From the NCBI RefSeq assembly GCF_000620805.1, contig NZ_KK211187.1, positions 2,853,389-2,917,388 on the forward strand: 64,000 nucleotides of DNA, read 5' to 3'. Below the pieces are notes generated by a model. The model was not told the origin of the DNA, did not search any database, and worked only from the letters and a program-made list of their open reading frames with translations. Of this stretch, positions 8,417 to 15,292 are shown in pieces (position 1 is the stretch's first letter; the number at the start of each line of letters is the position of its first letter). Made by a program: the position numbers and the translations under genes. The stretch is from Exiguobacterium undae DSM 14481 (GTDB lineage: Bacteria > Bacillota > Bacilli > Exiguobacteriales > Exiguobacteriaceae).

Positions 8417-10513
8417 TCAAAGAGCAAGTTCAACTTGCTTTAAAAGTTTTTGATAAGTCTTTAACTCTTCAATTAAACGTTCAATCGAGTCTACATTTTT
8501 ATTTTTGATATCTGAGTGTAACTGTGCCACGTGTTCTTCCCACTTCTGCTCTAGTTCGTTCGCTGCCGTATCGAAGCCTACTTTTGTTTCGTTCCAATAA
8601 TGATCAATTTCTTGAATATATTGTTCTTCAACACTTTCTTTTTCAAATGCCTGTATGATGCTTTTCGCTAGTTTTCCCTCCCAACCTGTTGCTGAAAGGA
8701 CAGCAATAGTCGATACACCAACAAGAACTGCAATTCCGATACCAAGTGTCGCTGGACCGCCAATTGCTGCAACACCTGTCATAATTCCGCCCATTCCACC
8801 GAAAGCACCAATATTAAAGCCTGCACCTGCTAATAATCCTGCACCTTTCGCTACAAGGATGTAGCCACCTAGATTTCCCACTCCTGCTGCGTAAGCTGCC
8901 ATTCCACCTAACGCAGCCGCTCCAGCCGCCCCACCAAGAAAAACATTTTTTACATCAAAGGCTAATTTCATTTCATTCGTCTGAGGGAATGATTTTTTGA
9001 TATCCGTTTCGAAGTCTTCTAGATAATCTTGTACACCTTCTACGAAACTCTCTGTCCGGTCTAATAAAAGTATATTCAACTGACGTTGTAATTCATTCGA
9101 CAAATAAGTAACAAGCTGTTCTTTTCCCTGATTGTCTTTTTTGAACGCGTTCTCTTTAATTACCTTTGCGATTACCTCTTTGTTCATTACATTCTGATAA
9201 ACGTCCTCAAATTGAAGTTTACTTTCTCTACTTAACGTTTTAATCATTTGATTGACGTCTACACGTTTCTTCAATTGACGCTCATTTCGCAACGGTTCTT
9301 CCCCTTCAATTCTGTGTAATTCATCTTGAAGTATCTCACGCTTTGATAACAGAAGTTCTTGATTGATTAGTTCTTGTTCAGTCAAATCATATTGATCTTC
9401 TAGTAATTTTGAAACCATCTGAATCGATTGATACTTCATTCTTTCTGGTAAGTCGGCTAACAATGCCTGTAACTCATTTTCAAACTTCTTTTGTAACTGC
9501 TCATCATTTGTTGTGTAAGCATAAAAACGCTGACGTAATGCTGCTTTCGAGTGTACTCTACCCGATAACTCACTTCTATTTTTCCAATCACTTTCTGGTA
9601 CAGAGTGATAGAATCGGTCTGTTCCAGCATCTAAAATTCTTTCAAGCTTTTCTTGCTCTCCAATGATATGTGCTTGAGAAGCAAGAACGAATAAATTAGC
9701 GAATGCTTTTGCTTCATCATTTTCAACATCTGCTGATGAAAGAGAGTCAAGTGTGTTCTTCAAGAAATTAATATCAGTTCCACGCATGAATGCATTAGAT
9801 ACAGACATGTAGACAATGACATCTGCAAGTCTCTGTGAGTGATGCGCAAACTGATCATCTGATTGACGGTCACCCGTACCGAATCCCGGAACATCTATAA
9901 TATCGCAACTCTTTAAAATCGGACTATCTAAATAGACAATCGCTGCTTGAATATTCCGTGTCAAAATTTCATTTGGTTGACGGATTGCATATTCTTTTAA
10001 TAGATTCTCTCCACCCTTAGCAATCATATGTCTCTGAACATACTCGTCCTCATCCAGGCGGCTGACATCGAATCCATTTTCATCTCCACCGAAGATAAGA
10101 ATTTCTTCTTCGAGGAAATGTGGCCGATCTTCAATATGTTTAATGTAGATATTGACTGATGTAGTAGGTGACCAGTCCGAAGGAATTTTTTCTGTCTCTA
10201 ATAATGTATTGATCAGGTGGCTTTTTCCTACATCCGACATACCTACAATCGCTAACTTTGGTTTAACCAAAGATTTTCGGACTAGATTTTCTAATGTATC
10301 TATGCGACTTTCTATTTCTACACTCCACTTTGAAGTCTGTTTTGCTTTTTCAATGAGGTGCAGTAAGCGATCTCGTAATTGTTCAGATGAATTTGATTGG
10401 TTTTCTTTATTCGCTACTGCATCTTTTAACGTGTTTACTCCAGCACTTGTTGCATTAGTTACTAACTTTGTCATTTGTTGAAGTCGATTTGTGATTTTTT
10501 TTGAATCAAACAT
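8417..10513 (-). CDS. Dynamin-like large GTPase (LeoA/HP0731-like)
   Basis: A 698-aa protein with the layout of a bacterial dynamin: an N-terminal coiled segment, a GTPase domain, a long helical stalk (residues about 330-525) and a Gly/Ala-rich hydrophobic stretch (about 525-610) that probably inserts in or tubulates membrane, then a coiled-coil tail. The G1 motif is GMSDVGKS at about 91-98, conserved threonines for G2 lie near 116-117, and G3 is DVPGFG at about 207-212. I chose ATG 10513, 8 nt after GAGG, over a GTG at 10522. Bacterial dynamins remodel membranes, and some act in phage defence or toxin secretion. Here it is followed only by noncoding DNA and preceded, 55 nt away, by an XRE regulator. 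The family is recognised by architecture; the exact role is unknown. Confidence 0.82.
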   Translation of the reverse strand: MFDSKKITNRLQQMTKLVTNATSAGVNTLKDAVANKENQSNSSEQLRDRLLHLIEKAKQTSKWSVEIESRIDTLENLVRKSLVKPKLAIVGMSDVGKSHLINTLLETEKIPSDWSPTTSVNIYIKHIEDRPHFLEEEILIFGGDENGFDVSRLDEDEYVQRHMIAKGGENLLKEYAIRQPNEILTRNIQAAIVYLDSPILKSCDIIDVPGFGTGDRQSDDQFAHHSQRLADVIVYMSVSNAFMRGTDINFLKNTLDSLSSADVENDEAKAFANLFVLASQAHIIGEQEKLERILDAGTDRFYHSVPESDWKNRSELSGRVHSKAALRQRFYAYTTNDEQLQKKFENELQALLADLPERMKYQSIQMVSKLLEDQYDLTEQELINQELLLSKREILQDELHRIEGEEPLRNERQLKKRVDVNQMIKTLSRESKLQFEDVYQNVMNKEVIAKVIKENAFKKDNQGKEQLVTYLSNELQRQLNILLLDRTESFVEGVQDYLEDFETDIKKSFPQTNEMKLAFDVKNVFLGGAAGAAALGGMAAYAAGVGNLGGYILVAKGAGLLAGAGFNIGAFGGMGGIMTGVAAIGGPATLGIGIAVLVGVSTIAVLSATGWEGKLAKSIIQAFEKESVEEQYIQEIDHYWNETKVGFDTAANELEQKWEEHVAQLHSDIKNKNVDSIERLIEELKTYQKLLKQVELAL

Positions 10514-10568
10514 CCCTATCACCTCTTAATTTTTTTATTCTCACGTTAGATGGATTTCACATCAATCA

Positions 10569-11171
10569 TTACCACATATCGTAGTCTGGATCTTCTCCCT
10601 TTTCGATTTCCTCCCCAAACTCAAGAACACTTAATTCATTTAGATTGAATATCGCTAACATACGTTTGTGATCATCTTGTAGTTTTTTTTCCGCGGTCTC
10701 CTTAATTAGTTTAGCCTTATCAAGATCCCACTTAATTTCCCCACCATACCTTTTCAAAATAGCAGTAGCTCCTTCGGCAATATTCCCCTTCGGAAGAGAT
10801 GTCCAAATTGTTCCGATGTTTGGTATCAACTTGCTTAAGGCCATTGTCGTCACGCGCTTCAATCCACTGATGGTCGTTCCGGAGCTAGAAGCTATATTTT
10901 TTAAAAAAATACCCATATCTTTTTCTCGTTCATACTCATCCGGATTAATACATTCTGTTTCCTTTAGACGTTTTAAGATTTCATACGAAACAGAACTAAA
11001 AAATGCATATCCTAAAGCCTTTGTCATTTTGGTTGGATCTTGCTCGATTTTTACAATAGTAGGCCTACTTACTCCCATCATCTTTGCTAACTCTTCTTGT
11101 GTAATCCCTAGTATCTGACGGATTTCCGCCATCTGATTTCCAATTGATAATAAATAGTTGTTCAATTTCAT
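10569..11171 (-). CDS. XRE-family regulator with long C-terminal domain
   Basis: Residues about 10-65 form a Cro/CI helix-turn-helix (ILGITQEELAKMMGVSRPTI). The remaining 135 residues are not a DNA-binding domain that I know. They contain a semi-hydrophobic stretch (LSKLIPNIGTIWTSLPKG) reminiscent in character, not in alignment, of the two small peptides encoded divergently. The start is uncertain: ATG 11171 lies only 2 nt after AGAGG, and TTG 11165 lies 8 nt after it. Its promoter at 11186-11214 and the divergent promoter at 11246-11274 share an AAGTAAA element, so it probably controls itself, the GTPase and the peptides. Confidence 0.85.
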   Translation of the reverse strand: MKLNNYLLSIGNQMAEIRQILGITQEELAKMMGVSRPTIVKIEQDPTKMTKALGYAFFSSVSYEILKRLKETECINPDEYEREKDMGIFLKNIASSSGTTISGLKRVTTMALSKLIPNIGTIWTSLPKGNIAEGATAILKRYGGEIKWDLDKAKLIKETAEKKLQDDHKRMLAIFNLNELSVLEFGEEIEKGEDPDYDMW

Positions 11172-11185
11172 CACCTCTAATAATT

Positions 11186-11214
11186 ATTATAACTCCAAGT
11201 AAAAATAAGTACAA
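11186..11214 (-). promoter_or_regulatory. Promoter of the XRE-GTPase operon
   Basis: On the minus strand, -35 TTGTAC (11209-11214), a 17-nt spacer and -10 TATAAT (11186-11191). The spacer contains TTTACTTGG, which recurs as TTTACTTAG in the divergent promoter and is a candidate operator. Confidence 0.75.
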
Positions 11215-11245
11215 AAAAAATAATAAAAAACATTTTGTAAAAATA

Positions 11246-11274
11246 TTGACACTAAGTAAATTTAGTTATATATT
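11246..11274 (+). promoter_or_regulatory. Sigma-A promoter of the small-peptide genes
   Basis: TTGACA (11246-11251), a 17-nt spacer and TATATT (11269-11274): nearly consensus. The spacer holds the imperfect dyad CTAAGTAAATTTAG, which shares AAGTAAA with the opposing promoter. A strong promoter under a likely repressor suggests tight off/on control. Confidence 0.8.
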
Positions 11275-11320
11275 GTTAACAAGAAGTCATCACATATCTT
11301 ACGAAAGGAGATAAAGTTTT

Positions 11321-11422
11321 ATGAATCCTAATTTTGCTAAGCTTTTAAAATCAATGGTTAGTATTGCTTCAACAAGCCTTATCTACATTATCAATAAAAA
11401 ATTCGACGGTCCGACAAATTAA
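11321..11422 (+). CDS. 33-aa amphipathic peptide 1
   Basis: ATG at 11321 is preceded by GAAAGGAG with an 8-nt spacer and ends at TAA 11422. The peptide starts MNPNFAKLLKSMVS, continues with a hydrophobic helix (IASTSLIYII) and ends NKKFDGPTN. It is cationic, has no leader or cysteine, and would lie on or in a membrane. Its size and character recall phenol-soluble modulins, leaderless bacteriocins or type I toxin peptides. No exporter or immunity gene is nearby, so an intracellular role with the membrane-acting GTPase is as likely. Family not recognised. Confidence 0.7.
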   Translation: MNPNFAKLLKSMVSIASTSLIYIINKKFDGPTN

Positions 11423-11443
11423 AAAAATGATGGAGGTAAAATC

Positions 11444-11536
11444 ATGCAAAATAATTTAATCAAGCAGGCCTTATTGGCAGCAGTCCCACTAGTCGTTTCA
11501 AAAATTAATCAGCTGATTGATCGTCATACAAAATAA
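11444..11536 (+). CDS. 30-aa amphipathic peptide 2
   Basis: ATG 11444 follows TGGAGG with a spacer of 8 nt and ends at TAA 11536, 21 nt after peptide 1. The peptide reads MQNNLIKQALLAAV, PLVVSKINQLI and DRHTK: a hydrophobic core flanked by charged ends, the same design as peptide 1 but without clear alignment. It is in one transcript with peptide 1 and the 91-aa protein. Good ribosome sites on two consecutive tiny frames argue that both are translated. Confidence 0.7.
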   Translation: MQNNLIKQALLAAVPLVVSKINQLIDRHTK

Positions 11537-11581
11537 TTAAAATGAAACTCAAATCTACTAACTATAAAGGAGCGATTTATT

Positions 11582-11857
11582 ATGTTAAGTAAAAAAAATG
11601 AGCTTGCAGGAAAGACTACAGAGTTCTTCATGAAACAAGTGCCATCACTGGTCAAAATGCTTCATGATAACTTAATCTCTGAAGAAGATTTTAAAAATCA
11701 ATCAGTCAAAATGAAGTTAGCACATCAATTAACAGAAACTACTATGAAGCATTTCCTTCCAAGTTCTTTAAAGACAGAAAGCCAGGCTTTAACCGATTTA
11801 CTCATGAAGGTACGATTCAATAAAAAAACGACGATTGATGAGTCGACTAACATTTAA
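11582..11857 (+). CDS. 91-aa helical protein of the peptide operon
   Basis: Starts at ATG 11582 after AAAGGAGCG and sits 45 nt after peptide 2. It is predicted all-helical, with alternating hydrophobic and charged residues (FFMKQVPSLVKMLHD near residues 15-30, and MKHFLPSSL near 55-63). It has no signal peptide, clear membrane span or known motif. Its position suggests a partner or antidote of the two peptides, or a third effector. A terminator follows at once. I do not recognise the family. Confidence 0.7.
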   Translation: MLSKKNELAGKTTEFFMKQVPSLVKMLHDNLISEEDFKNQSVKMKLAHQLTETTMKHFLPSSLKTESQALTDLLMKVRFNKKTTIDESTNI

Positions 11858-11873
11858 AAGTTTGTTCTAACAA

Positions 11874-11926
11874 AAATAACGATACATCTTTACGGTCTTC
11901 TTACCCGTTCAGATGTATCGTTATTT
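11874..11926. terminator. Terminator-like hairpin after the peptide operon
   Basis: A 16-bp perfect stem, AAATAACGATACATCT at 11874-11889 with its complement at 11911-11926. The T-run on the plus strand is short, so it may act mainly as a stabilising 3' hairpin. Confidence 0.65.
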
Positions 11927-12020
11927 CCGTGTATATTTATACTACTGTTAATTTATCGTTCTCATAACTACAAAAAGACTATTTCCACAGAAGCGATATT
12001 AATCTTAATCACATTTGGAT

Positions 12021-12449
12021 TTATACATGTTCTACAATTTTAACGACTTCCCCACTCACATAAAACTTCTCATCATTTCCTCGAACCTTAATATGATCTT
12101 CCCAAATATAAAATCTCCACTTTTCATCTTTTGAATAATCGAGAATCATATCCTCTGTCATCAACCGTCTCAGGTTTTTGAATTCTACAAAATACACTTT
12201 GTTACCTTCAATTCGAACGGCCATGATCGCCATATCTGCACCATCTAAAATTTCAACTTGCTTCGTCGACAAGTCAAACCAACCGTGCTCGTGATTGTGC
12301 AGTTTCGTTTCTGGTGTACATAAGACTACTGATTTGTCATTACGCGTTGTTCCTTCGTACATGATTTTCTTTTGTTTTATGATTGTAAGTGCGCAATCGT
12401 ATCTTTCGCTGATCATTTTAACAACAGTTTCTTTTTCTTGTATCGACAT
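12021..12449 (-). CDS. Hypothetical island protein, possible PD-(D/E)XK-like fold
   Basis: 142 aa, no signal peptide. ATG 12449 has GGGGAG 8 nt upstream. The centre reads DGADMAIMAVRIEG (residues 69-82), then KVYFVEFKNLRRL (84-96). An acidic residue followed by beta-strands and an E-x-K at 89-91 is the pattern of PD-(D/E)XK nucleases, but the domain is short and I would not claim catalysis. It stands alone between a hairpin and the helicase and shares the AT-rich composition of the defence island. Confidence 0.6.
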   Translation of the reverse strand: MSIQEKETVVKMISERYDCALTIIKQKKIMYEGTTRNDKSVVLCTPETKLHNHEHGWFDLSTKQVEILDGADMAIMAVRIEGNKVYFVEFKNLRRLMTEDMILDYSKDEKWRFYIWEDHIKVRGNDEKFYVSGEVVKIVEHV

Positions 12450-12538
12450 CTATAAAACTCCCCGTCACATCTCGTGAATTATTTTGTTGAAAATCAAATA
12501 TATATTTCTATGTTATCATTTTTACTAACTTTATTAGC

Positions 12539-14863
12539 CTAGCTTGAAAAATAACTTTCAATTCGAAAATGAACGATGTCCGTTATCCATTTCATTAATA
12601 TCCTATTGGTGGTTTTAAGGTCCTGTTGGATATGTAACGTTTTCTGATTTTCCGTCGTTTCAAACGGATATCCCATCTTTGGAAACGGCTGTTGTTTCAG
12701 CAATGCTGCTATTTTTGACTCATTGTATCCATTTTCAAATACTTTTCCTTGCGCATCCTTTACTTCCCGATACTTCTCTGCATGCAAATACTCATAAAAG
12801 AACGGCGCAACTTCCTCTGCGGTAATCGGTTCCATCCAGCGTTCTTCGCCTCGCTCGAGCATCGCCAGCAAGACGACCATCTTATAACTCCGGTTCATCA
12901 CTGTCTTTTCAACCTGTTCAATTAGCTCACGGTTAGTATTAAATGTGCCAATTTCTTCGTCCGTCAACTCATCTTGTTCTTTCAGAAAACCGACATACGA
13001 GCCCCACTCTTGTTTATAGCCTATCGGCACAGCTGTTAATTGACCGATTTCAACGTAAGTCGGACGACGCCCGAGATCGAGCTTCAATTGTTCGTAACTC
13101 TCAATCAAACGTAATTTACGCTGATTCGGTTGACGCATCCGATGAATAATATTCAGTGCTTGTGTATCGAACTCGATGATGCATCCCTTTGGTGGGGTAA
13201 TCGGCTCCTTATCTCCCCGCTTGAGCTTGTCTTTTACTGTTCCAAGCAACATCAGCTTCGTTTCGACATTTTTATAGTTGCCGATCAAATCGATGATGAC
13301 ACAATGTGATTTCTCATTCGCTAAACGTAAGCCTCGTCCGATTTGCTGCGTGTAGATTGCAATCGATTCCGTCGGCCGGCAAAACAGTAACGTATCGACT
13401 TTCGGAATGTCGACTCCTTCATTAAACAAATCGACCGTAAAGACGATTTCTAACGTTCCCCGCTCAAACTCTTGGATCCGCTCCCGTCGATTGACGGTTT
13501 GTCCGGTCAAGGCAATCGCTTGGTGTCCCATTTCCCGGAACGTTTGTGCCAAGTATTCGGCTTGGCGGATCGACGAACAAAAGCCGATCGTCTTCGTCTG
13601 CCGGTGCTTCGACCAGGCGGCATAGATGTTTTCCGAGACTGCCCGATCAATCTGCGCCTGTTCCAGTTCCATCGCATCATATTTCCGTCCCATTCGCCGC
13701 AGTTGCGAATAGTCGATGACGTCATGAATCCCGTAATAATGGAACGGTGTCAGAAATCCTTCGTTGATCGCTGACGTGAAGTGCATTTGAAAGGCAACGT
13801 TATTGTCGCACAGTGCATAGACGTCCGCTCCGTCCATCCGGTCCGGCGTCGCTGTCAGTCCCAGCAAAAACCGGGGTTCGAAATGCGCCAGGACCTTTTG
13901 ATAGCTTTTAGCTGCTGCATGATGAAACTCATCGATGATGATCAAATCAAAATGGTCTTTTGCAAACCGGTCGAGATGCCGGTTTTGGGATAACGTCTGG
14001 ACTGAGCCAAACAGCACGTCCGTCTGTTCATCGTTCGTGCGGTCTGATCCGATATAAAAAGCCGTCTGCCAATTGGGCTCAACCTTTTGAAACGAACGTT
14101 CCGCTTGTTCCAACAACTCGCGTTGATGTGCGAGGAAAAGTATCCGCTTAAAGTCACGCGCAAAGAAGGCACTGAGATACGTTTTCCCAAGACCGGTCGC
14201 AAGCACAGTCAAAGCACGCGTCCGTCCTTCTTCCATCGTTTCCTGAAGTGCACGTAATGCTTCCTCCTGGACCCGGTGCGGCAGAATCTCATCGGACGTG
14301 ACAATCTGTTGCTCCGCATAATCAACTTCCGGTTCTGCGACATATTGCCGTGCGTCATGTTCTTGCCGATACGCTTCCAGGACAATCAGATTCAAATCTT
14401 GGGCTGCTTCACTTAAATAAAGGTCCATGAATGCCTCAATCGCATCATCCAAGATATGCGGTGCGACGGCTTGCGGCAAATGGAGATTCCACTCGACACC
14501 GGTCCGGAACGCGCTTTTAGAGATATTTGATGAGCCGACAATCGACAGACCCGTCTCCGCATTGCGAAACAAATAAGCTTTCGGATGAAACGCTCGTCCA
14601 CCGGAGCGATAAAACCGGATCGACAAACCGTCCAGTTTCAATAATTCTGCCAATGCCTCTGGGTCCGTGATATGTAAGTAATCGCCAATCAAAAAATGAA
14701 TATCTGCGCCCCGTTCGACGGCACGACGTAACGCCGGTAACAACAGTTCGACACCCGAGCGTTGTGCAAAGGCGGCGACGATATAGACTTCATCAGCCTG
14801 GTCAATGGCATCGACCAACGACGCATACAGATCGTGCGTCGTCAGTTTTGCGGTCGGAATCAA
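12539..14863 (-). CDS. HKD (PLD-like) nuclease fused to superfamily II helicase
   Basis: 774 aa. Residues about 1-165 form a phospholipase-D/HKD-type nuclease domain with HPKAYLF and GSSNISKSAF near residues 92-120. The helicase core follows, with Walker A ATGLGKT near 222, DEFHH near 311, a motif III-like LLGLTATPDR, and QQIGRGLR as motif VI. The last 200 residues form a helical accessory domain. This is the COG3886 plus COG1061 arrangement, seen in DNA repair or restriction contexts. The start is TTG 14863, with GAGG 7 nt upstream; it overlaps the stop of the MazG-like gene, so the two are translationally coupled. Composition is that of the host chromosome, not of the AT-rich island beside it. 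Confidence 0.85.
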   Translation of the reverse strand: MIPTAKLTTHDLYASLVDAIDQADEVYIVAAFAQRSGVELLLPALRRAVERGADIHFLIGDYLHITDPEALAELLKLDGLSIRFYRSGGRAFHPKAYLFRNAETGLSIVGSSNISKSAFRTGVEWNLHLPQAVAPHILDDAIEAFMDLYLSEAAQDLNLIVLEAYRQEHDARQYVAEPEVDYAEQQIVTSDEILPHRVQEEALRALQETMEEGRTRALTVLATGLGKTYLSAFFARDFKRILFLAHQRELLEQAERSFQKVEPNWQTAFYIGSDRTNDEQTDVLFGSVQTLSQNRHLDRFAKDHFDLIIIDEFHHAAAKSYQKVLAHFEPRFLLGLTATPDRMDGADVYALCDNNVAFQMHFTSAINEGFLTPFHYYGIHDVIDYSQLRRMGRKYDAMELEQAQIDRAVSENIYAAWSKHRQTKTIGFCSSIRQAEYLAQTFREMGHQAIALTGQTVNRRERIQEFERGTLEIVFTVDLFNEGVDIPKVDTLLFCRPTESIAIYTQQIGRGLRLANEKSHCVIIDLIGNYKNVETKLMLLGTVKDKLKRGDKEPITPPKGCIIEFDTQALNIIHRMRQPNQRKLRLIESYEQLKLDLGRRPTYVEIGQLTAVPIGYKQEWGSYVGFLKEQDELTDEEIGTFNTNRELIEQVEKTVMNRSYKMVVLLAMLERGEERWMEPITAEEVAPFFYEYLHAEKYREVKDAQGKVFENGYNESKIAALLKQQPFPKMGYPFETTENQKTLHIQQDLKTTNRILMKWITDIVHFRIESYFSS

Positions 14864-15183
14864 TCTTCGACCTCAATCAGATACAGCTTGTCATCAAAGC
14901 CGCCCCGCTTATCGTGTTTCTTAAGCCGGATTGCTTCCAGTTGTTCCGGTGTTGTCCCGTGCGTCCGAGCCAGCGCGTAAATTAGTTCCAGCAAGTCGGC
15001 CAATTCTTCAACCGCTTCTTCAGTCGCCGTTGCTTCTTCGTATTCGGCTACTTCTTCATGCAATTTCTGTTTCGCTTCGACGAGGAATTCTTCCTCGTTA
15101 AGTGTCCGGAACGTCGCTTTTTTTCCGTTCCGAGCAATGATAGTTGGAATCTGATCCCGGACTAATTTATGATAAAGAGGCAT
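14860..15183 (-). CDS. MazG-like / phosphoribosyl-ATP pyrophosphohydrolase-type protein
   Basis: 107 aa from ATG 15183, chosen because AAGGAG lies 8 nt upstream; GTG 15192 is less well placed. It begins MPLYHKLVRDQIP and contains the helical metal-binding text EEVAEYEEA and EELADLLELIYALA typical of all-alpha NTP pyrophosphohydrolases (EExxE...ExxD pattern). Such enzymes hydrolyse non-canonical nucleoside triphosphates. Its end overlaps the helicase start, so the pair is one unit. A tnpB element ends about 30 nt upstream of its ATG and probably separates it from its original promoter. Confidence 0.82.
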   Translation of the reverse strand: MPLYHKLVRDQIPTIIARNGKKATFRTLNEEEFLVEAKQKLHEEVAEYEEATATEEAVEELADLLELIYALARTHGTTPEQLEAIRLKKHDKRGGFDDKLYLIEVED

Positions 15184-15199
15184 TGGATTCACTCCTTGT

Positions 15200-15292
15200 A
15201 AGTATGGTGATGGTGTTTTGAACTACCTCCACCTACGCTTCGCTTAGAGGTGAAGGATTCCTGAGTGATCCGACCTAACGGTCGAAACCTGA
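15200..15292 (-). ncRNA. Candidate omega RNA (right-end RNA) of TnpB
   Basis: In this family the guide RNA scaffold spans the 3' end of tnpB and the element's right end, with the guide read from flanking DNA. Downstream of the tnpB stop there are nested hairpins: CACCTCTAAGCG with CGTAGGTG, and a short one around GACCGTTAGGTC just after the stop. The true RNA probably begins inside tnpB. The guide would be the bases just past the right end, near 15195-15215. Inferred from family knowledge, not from expression data. Confidence 0.5.

Noticed and set aside
11321-11536. Class II bacteriocin pair
   Set aside because: No double-glycine leader, transporter or immunity gene; kept only as amphipathic peptides.
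13407-14202. Several 60-100 aa frames inside the helicase gene
   Set aside because: All are shadows in other frames of the GC-richer helicase coding sequence.
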